Positions 16,601 to 26,500 of a stretch of 64,000 nt of DNA are shown here, one piece after another. Source of the DNA: CAYYNP01 sp964472545 (GTDB lineage Bacteria; Planctomycetota; Planctomycetia; Pirellulales; Thermoguttaceae). Position numbers and translations under genes: made by a program. Every line of letters begins with the position of its first letter. Positions within the stretch are counted from its first letter, which is position 1. The DNA lies in NCBI GenBank assembly GCA_964472545.1, contig CAYYNP010000010.1, positions 1-64,000 on the forward strand. The letters run 5' to 3'. The notes under the pieces were generated by a model. The model saw nothing but the letters and a program-made list of their open reading frames with translations, was not told the origin of the DNA and ran no database searches.

Positions 16601-18600
16601 AAGAACTCGTAAAGGTATCGGCGGTCGCGATCGGTCTGGTAGTGACTCTCGTTGTAGTGGTTGGCGGCGATTTCGTCGGCCTTCCACTGGATCGCCTTGC
16701 GCAGCAACATCAACGATTGGGCCGTAAGGAAGCGGCCCAGGCCCAGGTTGGCGTCGACCAGCCCGATCGGCTTCTCCAGGCGGTCGCCGCGCTCGCCGTT
16801 GAGTTGCACGGTGATCACGTCGACGCGGACCTGTCCCAAAGGCGTGTCGATGCGGTGGATCATGTCGCGGATCTTGTCGATCCCCTTGCGCGGCCCGCGG
16901 AGTTGCAGCACGCCCTCGCCGATCACGCTGATCGAGACCTGGGCCACCGGGTCGACGGAGTTTTTCAGTGCCGGGGCGTAGGTATCGGGATCGGTCTCCT
17001 CGGCGGCGACCTTCCGGCGGAAGGCCTCTTCATGGGCACGGTCTTCTTCGGCCGTCTTCTGCTGGGCCGCTTCGTTCGTCTCATAAGCCCGCTGCCGTTG
17101 CTGGTTGACGTGGCCCTCGATCTGTTGCATCTGAGCGAACGAGTCGTTCACCGCCTTGGCGGTCTCAGCCGATAGCGTGACCAGGGCCTTTCGTAGGTCG
17201 TTTCGTTCCGCCTTGAGTTCCTCTTGTTTGGCCGTCCCAAGGTTGGGTGTTCCGAGTTCCTCGTTGATCTCGGCGATCCGGCGTCGCATCTGTTCCTCGC
17301 GCGCCGGCAATTGCGCCGCCCAGGCTTGAACGGCTTGGTAGTTCTGTTGGGCTGCGACCAGATCGTGTTCCAAGCGGCGCAGGTCTTCGGCAATGTGATA
17401 GGCCTCACGTTCCTTGTGCCGGCGTTCGTCGGTCAGTTCGTTGGCCCGGTTGCGAGCGTCCGCAGCCCGGCGTTGTTCCAGATCGACCGCCGCCCGATTG
17501 TACGACTTGGCCGTGCGGTTGATGATCTGCGCCAGACGGTGGGCGTCGCGGAAATAGTAGAGCCGCACCACGCGGGTCTCGACGTGGTCCGAAGGATTCC
17601 ATCTGCGTTCGGTCTCCGGCTGCGAGGCCGTGGGAAGATACTCCGGGAACTCGACGTGCCGACCGGTCTCTCGCTCGGGAAACGACGTGAAGAAGCCGTA
17701 TTGGTCCTTTCCTTGGTCGCCTTCGCCACCGGCGTGGTTTCCCGCAAGATCGGTCAGGATCGTTGTGGTTGGCGGCGGCGGCGTGCTTTCCGCCGGCGTG
17801 GTGCTTGCGGCGGGCGTGGTGTTTGCGGCCTTCGCAGCGCTGGCGCCTCGTACCGTGACACGATACTGACCCGTGATCAGCCGTCCTAAGAACAACCTCA
17901 CGACGTTTCCGTTGTGGACGACTTGATTGTCGAGGGTCGTCGGCCGGGCGGTGAAGCCGCCGTTGGCGTCGGCAACCTCGATCAGGTAGGTCGTCCCCTT
18001 CTTAGCAGTCTCCGGGTCGAGATCATCGTCGTCGAATCGAAGCACGAGAACGGAGCCGATTTCCGCTTGCCCGGTGAGAGTCGTCTCTCGCAGCACCGGA
18101 CCTTTCGTGTCGATCTCGAATTCCTCTGGGACCTGACTCTCCTGATACTCCTCCGGCGCGGCGGGTTCCCATGTCGCGCTGATCGTCTGAAGACCCTGGT
18201 CGACGAGCTTGTCAAACGGCTTCTTGCTATCCGCGAACGTCACTTCGAGCTTTTTGTCATTCCGACTCGGATCGGCGGAAAAGGGGACGACGATCGTCTC
18301 GCGGTTCGCCAAGAGCGTCAGCTTCCCCTCATGGTCGGCGTGCTCAACATCGCTGACCACGAGCTTCAGGTCGGTGTCAACATACTCGCGCTTGCTGAAC
18401 AAGCGATCGCTGGTTGCCGTGCCGCCATCGTGGATGGATAACACGAGCGGTTTGACCAACTTGGTTCGTGACGTGGGGGTCGCACCGGGCGCCGCAGCGC
18501 CGCCGCTGCCGAATTCCGGCCAGACGACCGCCCAGCCGATCAGCCCCAGAGCTATGACCGCGACAAACGAGAAAAGTTGGTTCTTTCGAGCGCGAGCCAT
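13639..18600 (-). CDS. giant secretin-like protein with Ig-like and coiled-coil regions
   Basis: A 1653-aa membrane-associated protein with hallmarks of the secretin (GspD/PilQ) superfamily but non-canonical build. I chose the ATG at 18600 (GGAGGAG upstream); the protein starts with a membrane segment (FSFVAVIALGLIGWAVVW, about 8-26). Then come two Ig-like beta domains (about 45-280), a Thr/Pro linker, and a coiled coil (about 360-530). A secretin N-domain (about 550-610; VSISVIGEGVLQLRG, then HRIDTPLGQVRVDVITVQ) follows, then a large helical insertion (about 640-1220), and a C-terminal secretin-like beta domain (about 1225-1450) containing VPVVGLLFR at about 1418, the family's VPxLGxLF signature. 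The tail is Pro-rich. Typical secretins have 600-800 residues and a cleaved signal. It is the last gene of a probable operon with the two exported proteins upstream (gaps 64 and 45 bp). A PilM-like locus lies 30 kb away. Secretin homology is likely; a pore is inferred. Confidence 0.65.
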   Translation of the reverse strand: MARARKNQLFSFVAVIALGLIGWAVVWPEFGSGGAAAPGATPTSRTKLVKPLVLSIHDGGTATSDRLFSKREYVDTDLKLVVSDVEHADHEGKLTLLANRETIVVPFSADPSRNDKKLEVTFADSKKPFDKLVDQGLQTISATWEPAAPEEYQESQVPEEFEIDTKGPVLRETTLTGQAEIGSVLVLRFDDDDLDPETAKKGTTYLIEVADANGGFTARPTTLDNQVVHNGNVVRLFLGRLITGQYRVTVRGASAAKAANTTPAASTTPAESTPPPPTTTILTDLAGNHAGGEGDQGKDQYGFFTSFPERETGRHVEFPEYLPTASQPETERRWNPSDHVETRVVRLYYFRDAHRLAQIINRTAKSYNRAAVDLEQRRAADARNRANELTDERRHKEREAYHIAEDLRRLEHDLVAAQQNYQAVQAWAAQLPAREEQMRRRIAEINEELGTPNLGTAKQEELKAERNDLRKALVTLSAETAKAVNDSFAQMQQIEGHVNQQRQRAYETNEAAQQKTAEEDRAHEEAFRRKVAAEETDPDTYAPALKNSVDPVAQVSISVIGEGVLQLRGPRKGIDKIRDMIHRIDTPLGQVRVDVITVQLNGERGDRLEKPIGLVDANLGLGRFLTAQSLMLLRKAIQWKADEIAANHYNESHYQTDRDRRYLYEFFGRDFIDELYEMDSEFLRTENKVLSLHSMDTTGLHNALFVLALAKNDVRQDILTRFMELAHSELPQAEFHYRASSEMRPHRTQKLFPHWNRNHLPVAEKARIEANTLEACFRNARQRYHFSNLLAFFNYAAADTCNPHTPHGDTMNATQREFIRLAQIYKARMVTEMELKQRVMERALVEDEREESFKEEADMRAELRNDVLLRAGEVREARFTTSSAVTEAIGELQVAVLEARTLVEQSVAVCDRSLLALRPLPGSAAFGSALLKALPSTEGLSPAQLAELATAMESDMRRLHVASETEQERFVQDVRSAVEELTRLASFVDRLRDVSPHSAEGEKHYGKATGALARVKRHSTAIIDGLEEEMPSKTSWKFISFNLALHAARYNYEEYAHITEAFWATIERLTAEFGEVADVRTFDWRKVTQVGQQLTTYLASLLHERFDGLRKAAGEARTQALSYHSADLQHAQAEHFLARTRADFDRNKLLDHLIDEHQEKYMDILEGTRARIATMDDYLKRLSIALEDDFKVQFYDPAFVRIREASRQWDVTLGAVERTSILTNNRTFATVVPQATMEFDLPKRDILFQEILKNAKAVTEDMGALLNDPTFISAVKMMGGGPIPTKVQSLVPGLPNSPDESQMGVNQDGERELGSALEALIQDPAIYKIETGTGYEVRPVIQPDGNSIVYDFFYMYTTNVREPVRADEKHLGRIKRHFIKTQVQTSSFELREVSRYQVALKVARTSQGVQGLQDVPVVGLLFRPLPSDQSSIQENIILAQSTVYPTVFDLMGLRWASSVVDIDHVSVRDAEHVVRGRYKTLTNSIFDATTERVDEMLDIEHRTPQHYRPGLYHPHSEPSPYHPGGYIEKDAEQLEDPSGRGFRIPDRRPVDMQEPPYDPRTRNPIRFEEIVPGEYGATGRAAPTWPSAEDRAIPRQQEIPKPPSSPQKPQGVNTLQSRYRQPQPSTRPPAGGSPPTELRIRTAERESGPQYAR

Positions 18601-18664
18601 GGCTTTCTCCTCCGTGAGAACTGGCTGTTGGCGATTCGATTCGACGAACGGGCTGCGAGCAGCC

Positions 18665-19456
18665 TTAACGATTGGTAGGCATGAAATCGGTGGCAAAACG
18701 GGTCTTGTCGGCGGCAGCGGCCTCGAGCGCGCGCTGTTCGGCCCGCACCGGACGCTGCTCGGCGTAGCCGCGCAACGCACTAACGCCCGGAAAACTGCCG
18801 GCGGCGCCGCGTAGCCTGTCGAGGAAGTTCGCGGTGGTTTCCTCGGCCGCCGTGCCTGCTCCCGAGAGGAGTTCTCCGCCGCCGAGCGTCGTTTCCTTAA
18901 CGGACTGGGCCAGCGGCGATCGCTGCAGGTGCTCCTGCACGCTGCCGTCGACCGACTCGCGCCACCCCTGGATACGTTGTCCCCAGCCTTGACCGTTCTT
19001 GTGGGCCACGACGGCCGTCTCCGGCGAGCATCGCGAGAACGAGATCACCACGCGGCGATCGGGATAGACGTAGGTAATCCCCGCCCTCGAATGGACGATC
19101 TTCGGCGCGCCGCCGGGCAAGCTGGCATTGACGTACATCATCCGCCCGGTGGTCGGGTGGTTCGCCACGACGACCGTCGGGCCACCCTGGACTATCGGGC
19201 CTTGAAATTCCTTGTCGCCGTTGTAGTAGTAGCGATGAACGTGGACCTTCGGCGGGATTTCGACGACCAGGCCGTGCGGCGATTGTGCCAGGCGTACGGC
19301 CGGCAAGCCACGCTCGTGCGTGCCGGGATCGAGGATCACCAGTTCGTTCAAACCGGCTACGGTCGGTTTGGCGGCCGGCGCCTCTTGCGGCGCAACCAGC
19401 AGGACGGCGCACGCCGCCACGACACCAAGAACGATCGGATAGACTGCCTTCTGCAT
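18665..19456 (-). CDS. exported protein of unknown function, secretin operon
   Basis: A 263-aa protein with a clear signal peptide (MQKAVYPIVLGVVAACAVLLVAPQEAPA). GGAGGG lies 7 nt before the ATG. The mature part opens with a beta-rich module (about 40-140): VEIPPKVHVHRYYYNGDKEF, then GGPTVVVANHPTTGRMMYV and GITYVYPDRRVVISFSR. An Ala/Gly/Glu-rich helical C-terminus follows. I recognise no family. The short gaps to both neighbours (45 and 64 bp), shared strand, and strong ribosome sites suggest one transcript with the secretin-like gene. Inference: an envelope accessory protein. Confidence 0.65.
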   Translation of the reverse strand: MQKAVYPIVLGVVAACAVLLVAPQEAPAAKPTVAGLNELVILDPGTHERGLPAVRLAQSPHGLVVEIPPKVHVHRYYYNGDKEFQGPIVQGGPTVVVANHPTTGRMMYVNASLPGGAPKIVHSRAGITYVYPDRRVVISFSRCSPETAVVAHKNGQGWGQRIQGWRESVDGSVQEHLQRSPLAQSVKETTLGGGELLSGAGTAAEETTANFLDRLRGAAGSFPGVSALRGYAEQRPVRAEQRALEAAAADKTRFATDFMPTNR

Positions 19457-19501
19457 GTTATTCCCTCCGTGGAATTGCCGCCCCGGCTGGGAGGGGCGGA
19501 G

Positions 19502-20182
19502 CTATCGGTCTTTGCGGTATTCGAGCTCCACTTGCAGATGCGTGACCTCGGGGAAGTGTCTTTTCGCGAGGCGAGCCAGATCGCAATTGGTGTGGCTCGT
19601 GAAGCGGGCTTGGTCGCCGTTGCGATAGCAGAGCGAGTAGGTCGCCGGCAGCAAAGAAATCACCCGAGGCTGGTTCCGGCCGACCCACAGTACGTGCGTG
19701 GTCTCCCACAGCATGACGGCGTCGACGTCGACGTTGGCGTGTTGCGACGTTCCGGCATAGGCGCGCACCCGGATCGCCACGTTGGCGCCCAATAGCGCAC
19801 CTTCCGGGCCACCGTCGTGGCTGATCCGGCCGGTGCATGTGAGACGGCCGGAACTGTGAAGTTCCAGCGCGATCTGCTGGAGTTGCACGTTCTCGATCTT
19901 CAAGGACGGCTCTGCCGGGAGAAAGCGCATGCGGCGTGAATCGGTCGTTCCATCATCGGCGGCGTCTTCGGATGCGGCCACCGGACGTTCAGAAGCGATC
20001 GCAAGCGTGCTGACGGCGGTGCGTTCCCCCCCCTGGCTATAGGCATAGGCCGGCAGACCGCAACGGTTGGGAACCCGTTGTCTGTTAGCGAAGATACCCC
20101 CGTCGGCCGAACCTGCCCATCCGTTCGCTACAATTGCTGCCGTCATACCGACCAGCACAACTCCCCGACAGCGATGCTGCAT
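19502..20182 (-). CDS. exported protein of unknown function, first gene of secretin operon
   Basis: A 226-aa protein with an N-terminal signal peptide (MQHRCRGVVLVGMTAAIVANGWAG begins here; about 28 residues in all). I chose the ATG at 20182 because GGAGGTGG lies just upstream; the open frame runs on to 20524 without a plausible start. After an Ala-rich linker, residues about 95-226 form a beta-rich domain (SLKIENVQLQQIALELHSSG, then GANVAIRVRAYAG and HLQVELEYRKDR) that looks like an Ig-like or bulk carbohydrate/protein-binding fold. No catalytic motif is seen. It is probably the promoter-proximal member of a three-gene exported-protein operon. Confidence 0.6.
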   Translation of the reverse strand: MQHRCRGVVLVGMTAAIVANGWAGSADGGIFANRQRVPNRCGLPAYAYSQGGERTAVSTLAIASERPVAASEDAADDGTTDSRRMRFLPAEPSLKIENVQLQQIALELHSSGRLTCTGRISHDGGPEGALLGANVAIRVRAYAGTSQHANVDVDAVMLWETTHVLWVGRNQPRVISLLPATYSLCYRNGDQARFTSHTNCDLARLAKRHFPEVTHLQVELEYRKDR

Positions 20183-20572
20183 CGTGCCACCTCCCACGGT
20201 CCGTTCCAGTGCCGGAAAGACCAACTGTCTCTCCCCGCGGCGATAATCGTCCATTTCCGCCTTCGGAATATGGCCGAACGGGACTATCGAGGAAGGAAAC
20301 GGAGGCTTGTGGTCGGGTTGTGCCAATAGTCGCGGTCCTTTCGGAACGCAGAAATATGCCGGTCCTGACATCATTGACGGAGTTCGCCCGTCCGTTGGAA
20401 CCGGAGCGAGTTGTGCGTCAGCTCGAACTACCAAGAGCCGAGAGCAGGATACTGCGTCGGTGGGCTCCGAAGAAGCGGACCTCTTCGCCGACGAGAAGAA
20501 GAAGCGGTTCGTCGACCCAGACACCTTACGCCGTCCTCGGCCGGAGTCGGCGCTTTGCTATTGCAGTGTGGC
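20183..20572. other. intergenic region between giant protease and exported-protein operon
   Basis: It contains the 3' flank of the giant protease gene and the leader of the gene starting at 20182. Frames on both strands stay open, but none has a start, ribosome site or family resemblance. I see no convincing terminator or promoter. Confidence 0.5.
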
Positions 20573-23500
20573 TCACCCGTCGAGCCAGGGCGTCACCATC
20601 TCCAAAAGGAAGTCGACTGCCTGGATCTGCTTCGTGTCGGCGCCGCCCGAGGAGGGCATCGTCTTCACGCGCTGGAAATCCCTCGAGAGAACGGTCTGAT
20701 TGCCGTAGGCGATTTGGGTCCAATTGTCGGCCGCCTGCAACAGGTCGTCGCCGGCGCTGTCGTGCAGGAAGGCCCGGTCGTCGCCCCCGTGGCCGCCGTC
20801 GGCTTCCATCTGCTCGAAATGCTTGACTCGATTGTAGAAGCCCTCGCCGTAGAGCATGCCCTCGCCGGGCCGGGCCTCGAAGACGTCGTCGCCCGCCGAA
20901 TCGCGCAGCCTGGCCAGGTCGTTGCCGCCGGCAGTGGCATAGCCGTGGATTTCGTCGAACTGCCTCGCCCGCCGGTAGAAGTCCTGGCCGTAGAGGATGC
21001 CCTGATCTGCATCGGCCTCGAAGACGTCGTCGCCGGGCGAGTCGAACAGCTTGGCAACGTCGCGGCCGCCGCCGGTGGCGTAGGCGTGGATTTCGTCGAA
21101 CGCCCGGGCCTGGTTGTCGAAACCGTCGCCGAGAAGCCCGCTGTTCCACGGCGACGCGACGAACGTATCGTCGCCGGGCGAATCGAAGAGCTTGGCGACG
21201 TCAAAGCCACCGGAGAGGGCGTCGGCCTGCACGGCGTCGAAACTACGGACCCGATTCTCGAATCCCTCGCCCGACATGCTGGCAACGGTCGGCGTGGCCA
21301 CCAGCAGGTCGCGTCCGGCCGAGTCGTGCAGCCTGGCCGTATCGTGGCCGCCTTCGCTCGCCCGGGCGTCGACCCGATCGAAGTTCTTGACCCGATTGTA
21401 GAACGCGTCGCCGGAGAAGGCCGCCTGATTCGGGCCGGCGTCGAAGGTGTCGTCGCCGGCCGAATCGAACATCTCGGCGACGTCGACGCCGCGTTTGGCG
21501 TAGGCGTGGACTTCACTGAACTGCTGCACTCGGTTGTCAAACCCGCCGCCGTTGAGTCCGGCCGAGGTCGGCGAGGCGATGAAGCGGTCGTTGCCGGCGG
21601 AATCGAACAGCTTGGCAACGTCGCGTCCGCCGGCGCCGCCGTGGGCCAGCACGGTGTCGAACTGCTCGGCCCGATTCGAGAATCCATTGCCGCCGAGCAC
21701 GCCGAAATCGGGCGTGGCCACGAAGCGGTCGTTGCCGGCCGAGTCGTACAACTCGGCCCGATCGAATCCGCCCTCTCCGGCGTGGGCGGTGACGCTGTCG
21801 AACCTCTTGGCTCGGGCGTAGAACTCCCCGCTCGACAGCGCCCCGGAAAGTGGCGTGGCAGTGAACGTGTCGTCACCGGCGGAGCCGAACAGATCGGCCC
21901 GATCGGTACCGCCGCCGGTGGCGTAGGCATGCACTTCGCTGAAGCCTTTGGCCCGACGGTAGAACTCCTCGTTGTACATCGTGCTTTGGGCCGGCGAGGC
22001 CTCGAAGCGGTCGTCGCCGGGCGAGTCGAACAGCTTGGCCACGTCGAAGCCGCCCCCGCCGCTGTAGCCGTGGACCTCATCCACGTTGCGGGCTTGATTG
22101 ACGAATCCGTCGCCGGAGAGCATCCCAATATACGACGTTGCCAGGAACAGGTCGTCGCCGGGCGAGTCGAACATCAGCGCCTTGTCGAAACCGCCGCCGC
22201 CGTCGACCGTCACCCGAGTCGTGCCGGTGGCGAGGAACTGGAAGCCGCCGCCGATCATCTCCACGAAGGCCGGGCCGACGGCGAACCGTTCGTTGCCGGA
22301 CGTGCCGCGGATTTCGATCTCGTCGGCACCGCCGCCGGCGTCGATCGTGATCGAGGAGATCGCGGCGGCGTCGAACTCATGCACGATGCCGTTGGCCGTG
22401 ATCTGCTGCAACGCGGCGTCGAAGTGGAATTCGTCGCGGCCGGCCGTGCCCAAGAGGGTCATCGTGTCGCCGCGGATCTCGACCGCAGCCGCGTTGCCCT
22501 CGTTGTCGCCCAGGCCCGCCACGTCGACGGTGAACGTCTCGCCGGCCGCGTCGATCCCGTCGGTCACCGAAACCCAAACGCGAAATTGCCCGGCGAAGCC
22601 GTCGGCCGGGTCGATCACGAGCCGATTGCCGTCGAGCGACACCGCAGCCTTTTCGCCGTCGCCTTGGCAAACGCCGGCGCCCAGCGTGAGTCGATCGCCG
22701 TCGGCGTCGCTGGCCAATAGCTCAATGCCGAGCGTTTCTTCCGAACCGGAAATCGTCTGATTGCCGATCCGCTCGAGCACGGGCGCCTGATTCTGCAACG
22801 CGAAGTGCATCCGGTACTGCCCACCGGAGGTGCCCTCGTTGGCGGCCACAGAGACGAAATAGGTCCCCTCAACCTCAGGCGAGAAGACGATTTCCGAGGC
22901 AAGTCCCTCGCCGGCGTTGTCGTCGTTGGCGATCGTCGTCAGGCCGTCGCGATCGTACAGGGCCAAGACGGAGTCTTGCAGATCGATCAACTCGGTGCTC
23001 AGGACGTAGGTCTTGCCGGCCAGCGCATCGAACCGGAACCAGTCTTCGTCGCCTTCCAGCCCGATCGTGCCGTCGACGGCTACGTCGAGTTCGAGTTCGA
23101 CCGTATAGCTGATGCTGTCGCCGTCGGGGTCGGTGACCGGTACGTCGACCGTGGTCGAATCGTCGCCGTGGGGCACCTCGACGTCCTCGATCGGATCGAC
23201 GACCGGGGCCGTGTTCAGCACGGAAACCACAAACGTCTCGCCGGTCGATTCGATGCCGTCGCACACGGCAACGTGGACTTCGAGCTGCCCGGTGAAGCCC
23301 TCGATCGGATCGATCAGCAGCACGCCGCCGTCGAGTTGTAGCGAGGCGTGCTCTTCTGCGTTGCCGAGCAACTCCGCCCCCACTTCGAGCGGATCGTCGT
23401 CGGCATCGTGTATCCCGAGCACCACCCGCATGACGTCTTCGTTGTGTATCATGGTCCGATCGCCGATCGGCTCGAGCACCGGGGCGGCGTTGGTGACCGT

Positions 23501-26500
23501 AACCGTAAACGTCTCGGCAGCGGTTGCGATCCCGTCGGTGGCTCGAACGCGGACCTCGAATTGTCCGGCAAACCGATCGGCCGGATCGATCCGCAGCAGG
23601 TTGCCGTCGACGGAGATCGCTGCGAAGCCCTCGCCGGGCGTGACGATCTCGGCGGAGAATTGAATCGCGTCGCCGTCGTTGTCGGATGCCGCCAACGGAA
23701 TGGTGATCGCGTCTTCGGTGTGCGACATGCTACGATGGCCGATCGGCTGCAGCACGGGGGCGGCGTTGGTAACGGTGACCGAAAACGTCTCGCCGACGGT
23801 CGCCACCGCGTCGGTCACCGCCACGCGGACCTCGAGTTGCCCGGCAAATAGCTCGACGGGGTCGAGCAGCAAGCGGTCGCCGTCTATACGGAGCGTCGCT
23901 TTCTCGGCGTTGGGGCCGACCAATTCGGCAGTGTACCCGAGTGCGTCGCCGTCGGCGTCGCTGCCGGCCAGATCGATCGCCAGCAGGTCTTGTGTGTGCG
24001 GCATCGTGTGGTTGCCGATCCGATCGAGCACGGGCACGGAGTTGGTCACCGTGACGCGGAACGTCTCGACCGTGACGTCGATCCCGTCGGCGGCCGTGAC
24101 CTGCACGTCGAGGCCTCCGGCAAAGAACTCGTCCGGATCGACCAGGAGCCGATTCTCGTCGAACTCAACGGAAGCGTGTTCCGCGCCGGGGCCAACTAGC
24201 TCGGCCGCCAATTCGATCGGGTCGCCGTCGGCGTCCGACACGGCCAGGTCGATCGCCAGCAGGTCTTGCGTATGCGGCATGACGCGATCGGCGATCGGCT
24301 GCAAGACCGGGGCCGCGTTTAGAACCGAAACCTCGAACTGCTCGCCGGTCACCGCAATCCCGTCGCTAACGGTCACCAACACCTCGAACCGGCCGGGCAG
24401 CCCGTCCAACGGGTCGACGATCAGCAGGTTGTCCTCCAGCCGCAACGCGAGCCGATCGGCGCTCGGCGAAACGAGGCTGGCATCGAAGGCCAGTTCGTCT
24501 CCGTCGGCGTCGCGCGCGGCAAGGAGGATCGCGAGCGTATCGGTGGTGTGCGACATTGTGTGGTCGCCGATGAAGTCCAATTCGGGCGCGGCGTTGAGCA
24601 CCGAAACTTCGAACGTCTCGCGCGTGGTCGCCAGCCCGTCGGTCACGGCAACCGAAACCCGCAACCGGCCGGCGAATCCATCAGCGGGATCGATCGTCAA
24701 TCGATTTCCGTCGAGCACAAGCGAAGCACCGTCCGCTTCGGGCGAAACCAGTTCCGCCGCGAACTCCAGCAGATCGCCGTCGGCGTCCTCGGCCGCCAAC
24801 TCGACGCTCAGGCTGTCTTCCCGGTGCGAGAGGGCATGGTTGCCGATCGGCTGCAAGACCGGGACCGCGTTGACCACCGAAACGTAGAACGTGCGGCCGA
24901 TCGTGGCAATACCGTCGGTAACCGTGGCACGAACGAGCAGCGTGCCCGTATAGTCGTCGGCCGGATCGATCACCAGCCGGTTGCCGTCGACGGTCAACTC
25001 GGCATCGTCCGAACCCGGCGAGAGGAGGTCGGCCGTGTAACGCAGTTGGTCGCCGTCGGCATCGAAAGCCGTCAGGTCGACCGCCACGTGGTCTTCGACG
25101 TGCGACAGTACGACGTGTTCGATCGGTTCAAGGACCGGCGCCGCGTTGGTTACGGTCACTTGGAACACTTCCGCGTCGACGGCCATCCCGTCGCCTGCCG
25201 TCACGTACACCCAGAGCCCGCCGGCGAAGGTGTCGTGCGGGTCGATCGTGAGCACGTTGCCGTTCAGACGCAGCGTGGCGCTTTCCGCCGGGACCCCGAC
25301 GAGTTGGGCGGCGAACGTCACGCGGTCGCCGTCGGGGTCGTGGGCGTCGAGTTCGACCGTTAGCAGGTCTTCGGTATGCGGCATCGACCGGTGGCCGATA
25401 GACTCAAGCTCGGGGGCGGCGTTCACCACGGAGACCGAGAACACTTGGCCCACCGTGTCGATCCCGTCGCTGGTACTGACGCGGACCGCAAACTGCCCGA
25501 CGTATCCGTCGGCCGGGTCGATCGTCAACAGGTTGCCTTCGAGTTGCATCTCCACGCTGCCGTCGGGTGCGAACAACGTGGCCGAGTAGCTCAGCGGATC
25601 GCCGTCGGGGTCGAAAGCGGCCAGTTCGACGGTCATCGTGTCTTCCACGTGCGACATCACACGGTGGCCGATCGGCTCGAACACCGGGGCCGCATTGAAG
25701 ACCTCGACCGTGAAGATCCTCTCGGCCGTCGCGATCCCGTCGCTCGCACCGACCAGCACGTCGAAGCGCCCGGCGAATCCATCGGCCGGATCGATCGTGA
25801 GTCGGTCGCCGTCGATCGTGAGTGCGACGTCGTCGGCATACGGCCCGAGGACTTCCGCCGTCAGACGTAACGGATCTCCATCGGCGTCGTGTGCCGCCAG
25901 GTCGACGCCGATCGTGTCGTCGTTGTGCGACATAATCTGCCATCCGATCGGCGCCAACTGCGGCGCGGCGTTGACGACCGAGACGCCAAACGTTTGTCCA
26001 ACGACAATGATACCGTCCTCGGCCGTCACGAGGATCCGCACGTGCCCGGCGAATCCGTCGGCCGGGTCGATCACCAGCCGGTCGCCGTCGAGCCGCAACG
26101 CCACGTCGTCTCGGTTTTGCCCGACGACCTCCGCGGCGAAGGTCAGCGGGTCGTTGTCGGCGTCGAAGGCCGTCAAGACGACTTCAATGGCGTCTTCGTT
26201 GTGCGACATCACCCGGTCGCCGATCGGCTCGAGCACCGGGGCGGCGTTGAGCACGTCGATGCGGAACGTCTCGGCGACCGTCTCGATGCCGTCGCTGACG
26301 GCCACCCGAACGTCCAACGGACCGGCGTAGCCCTCGTTGGGATTGACCGAAAGCCGCTTGCCGTCGAGCGTCAACTCTGCGTATTCGCGGCCGGCCCCGA
26401 GGAGTTCGGCCGTGTGGGTCAGCGTGTCGCCGTCCTCGTCGAACGTGACCAACTCGATGGAGATGGCATCCTCGACGTGCGACATTTCCCGGTGTCCGAC

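Noticed and set aside
13639..18780. Secretin-like gene starting at 18780
   Set aside because: The first 60 residues are implausible (Pro/Arg-rich) and the ATG at 18600 has a strong ribosome site and membrane anchor.
20411..22720. Very long open frame on the plus strand opposite the giant protease repeats (also 25889-27337 and 28133-29629)
   Set aside because: It is antisense to repetitive GC-rich coding sequence: the protein repeats force stop-free opposite frames. It has no ribosome site, no signal or family, and repeats the same antisense pattern throughout the gene.
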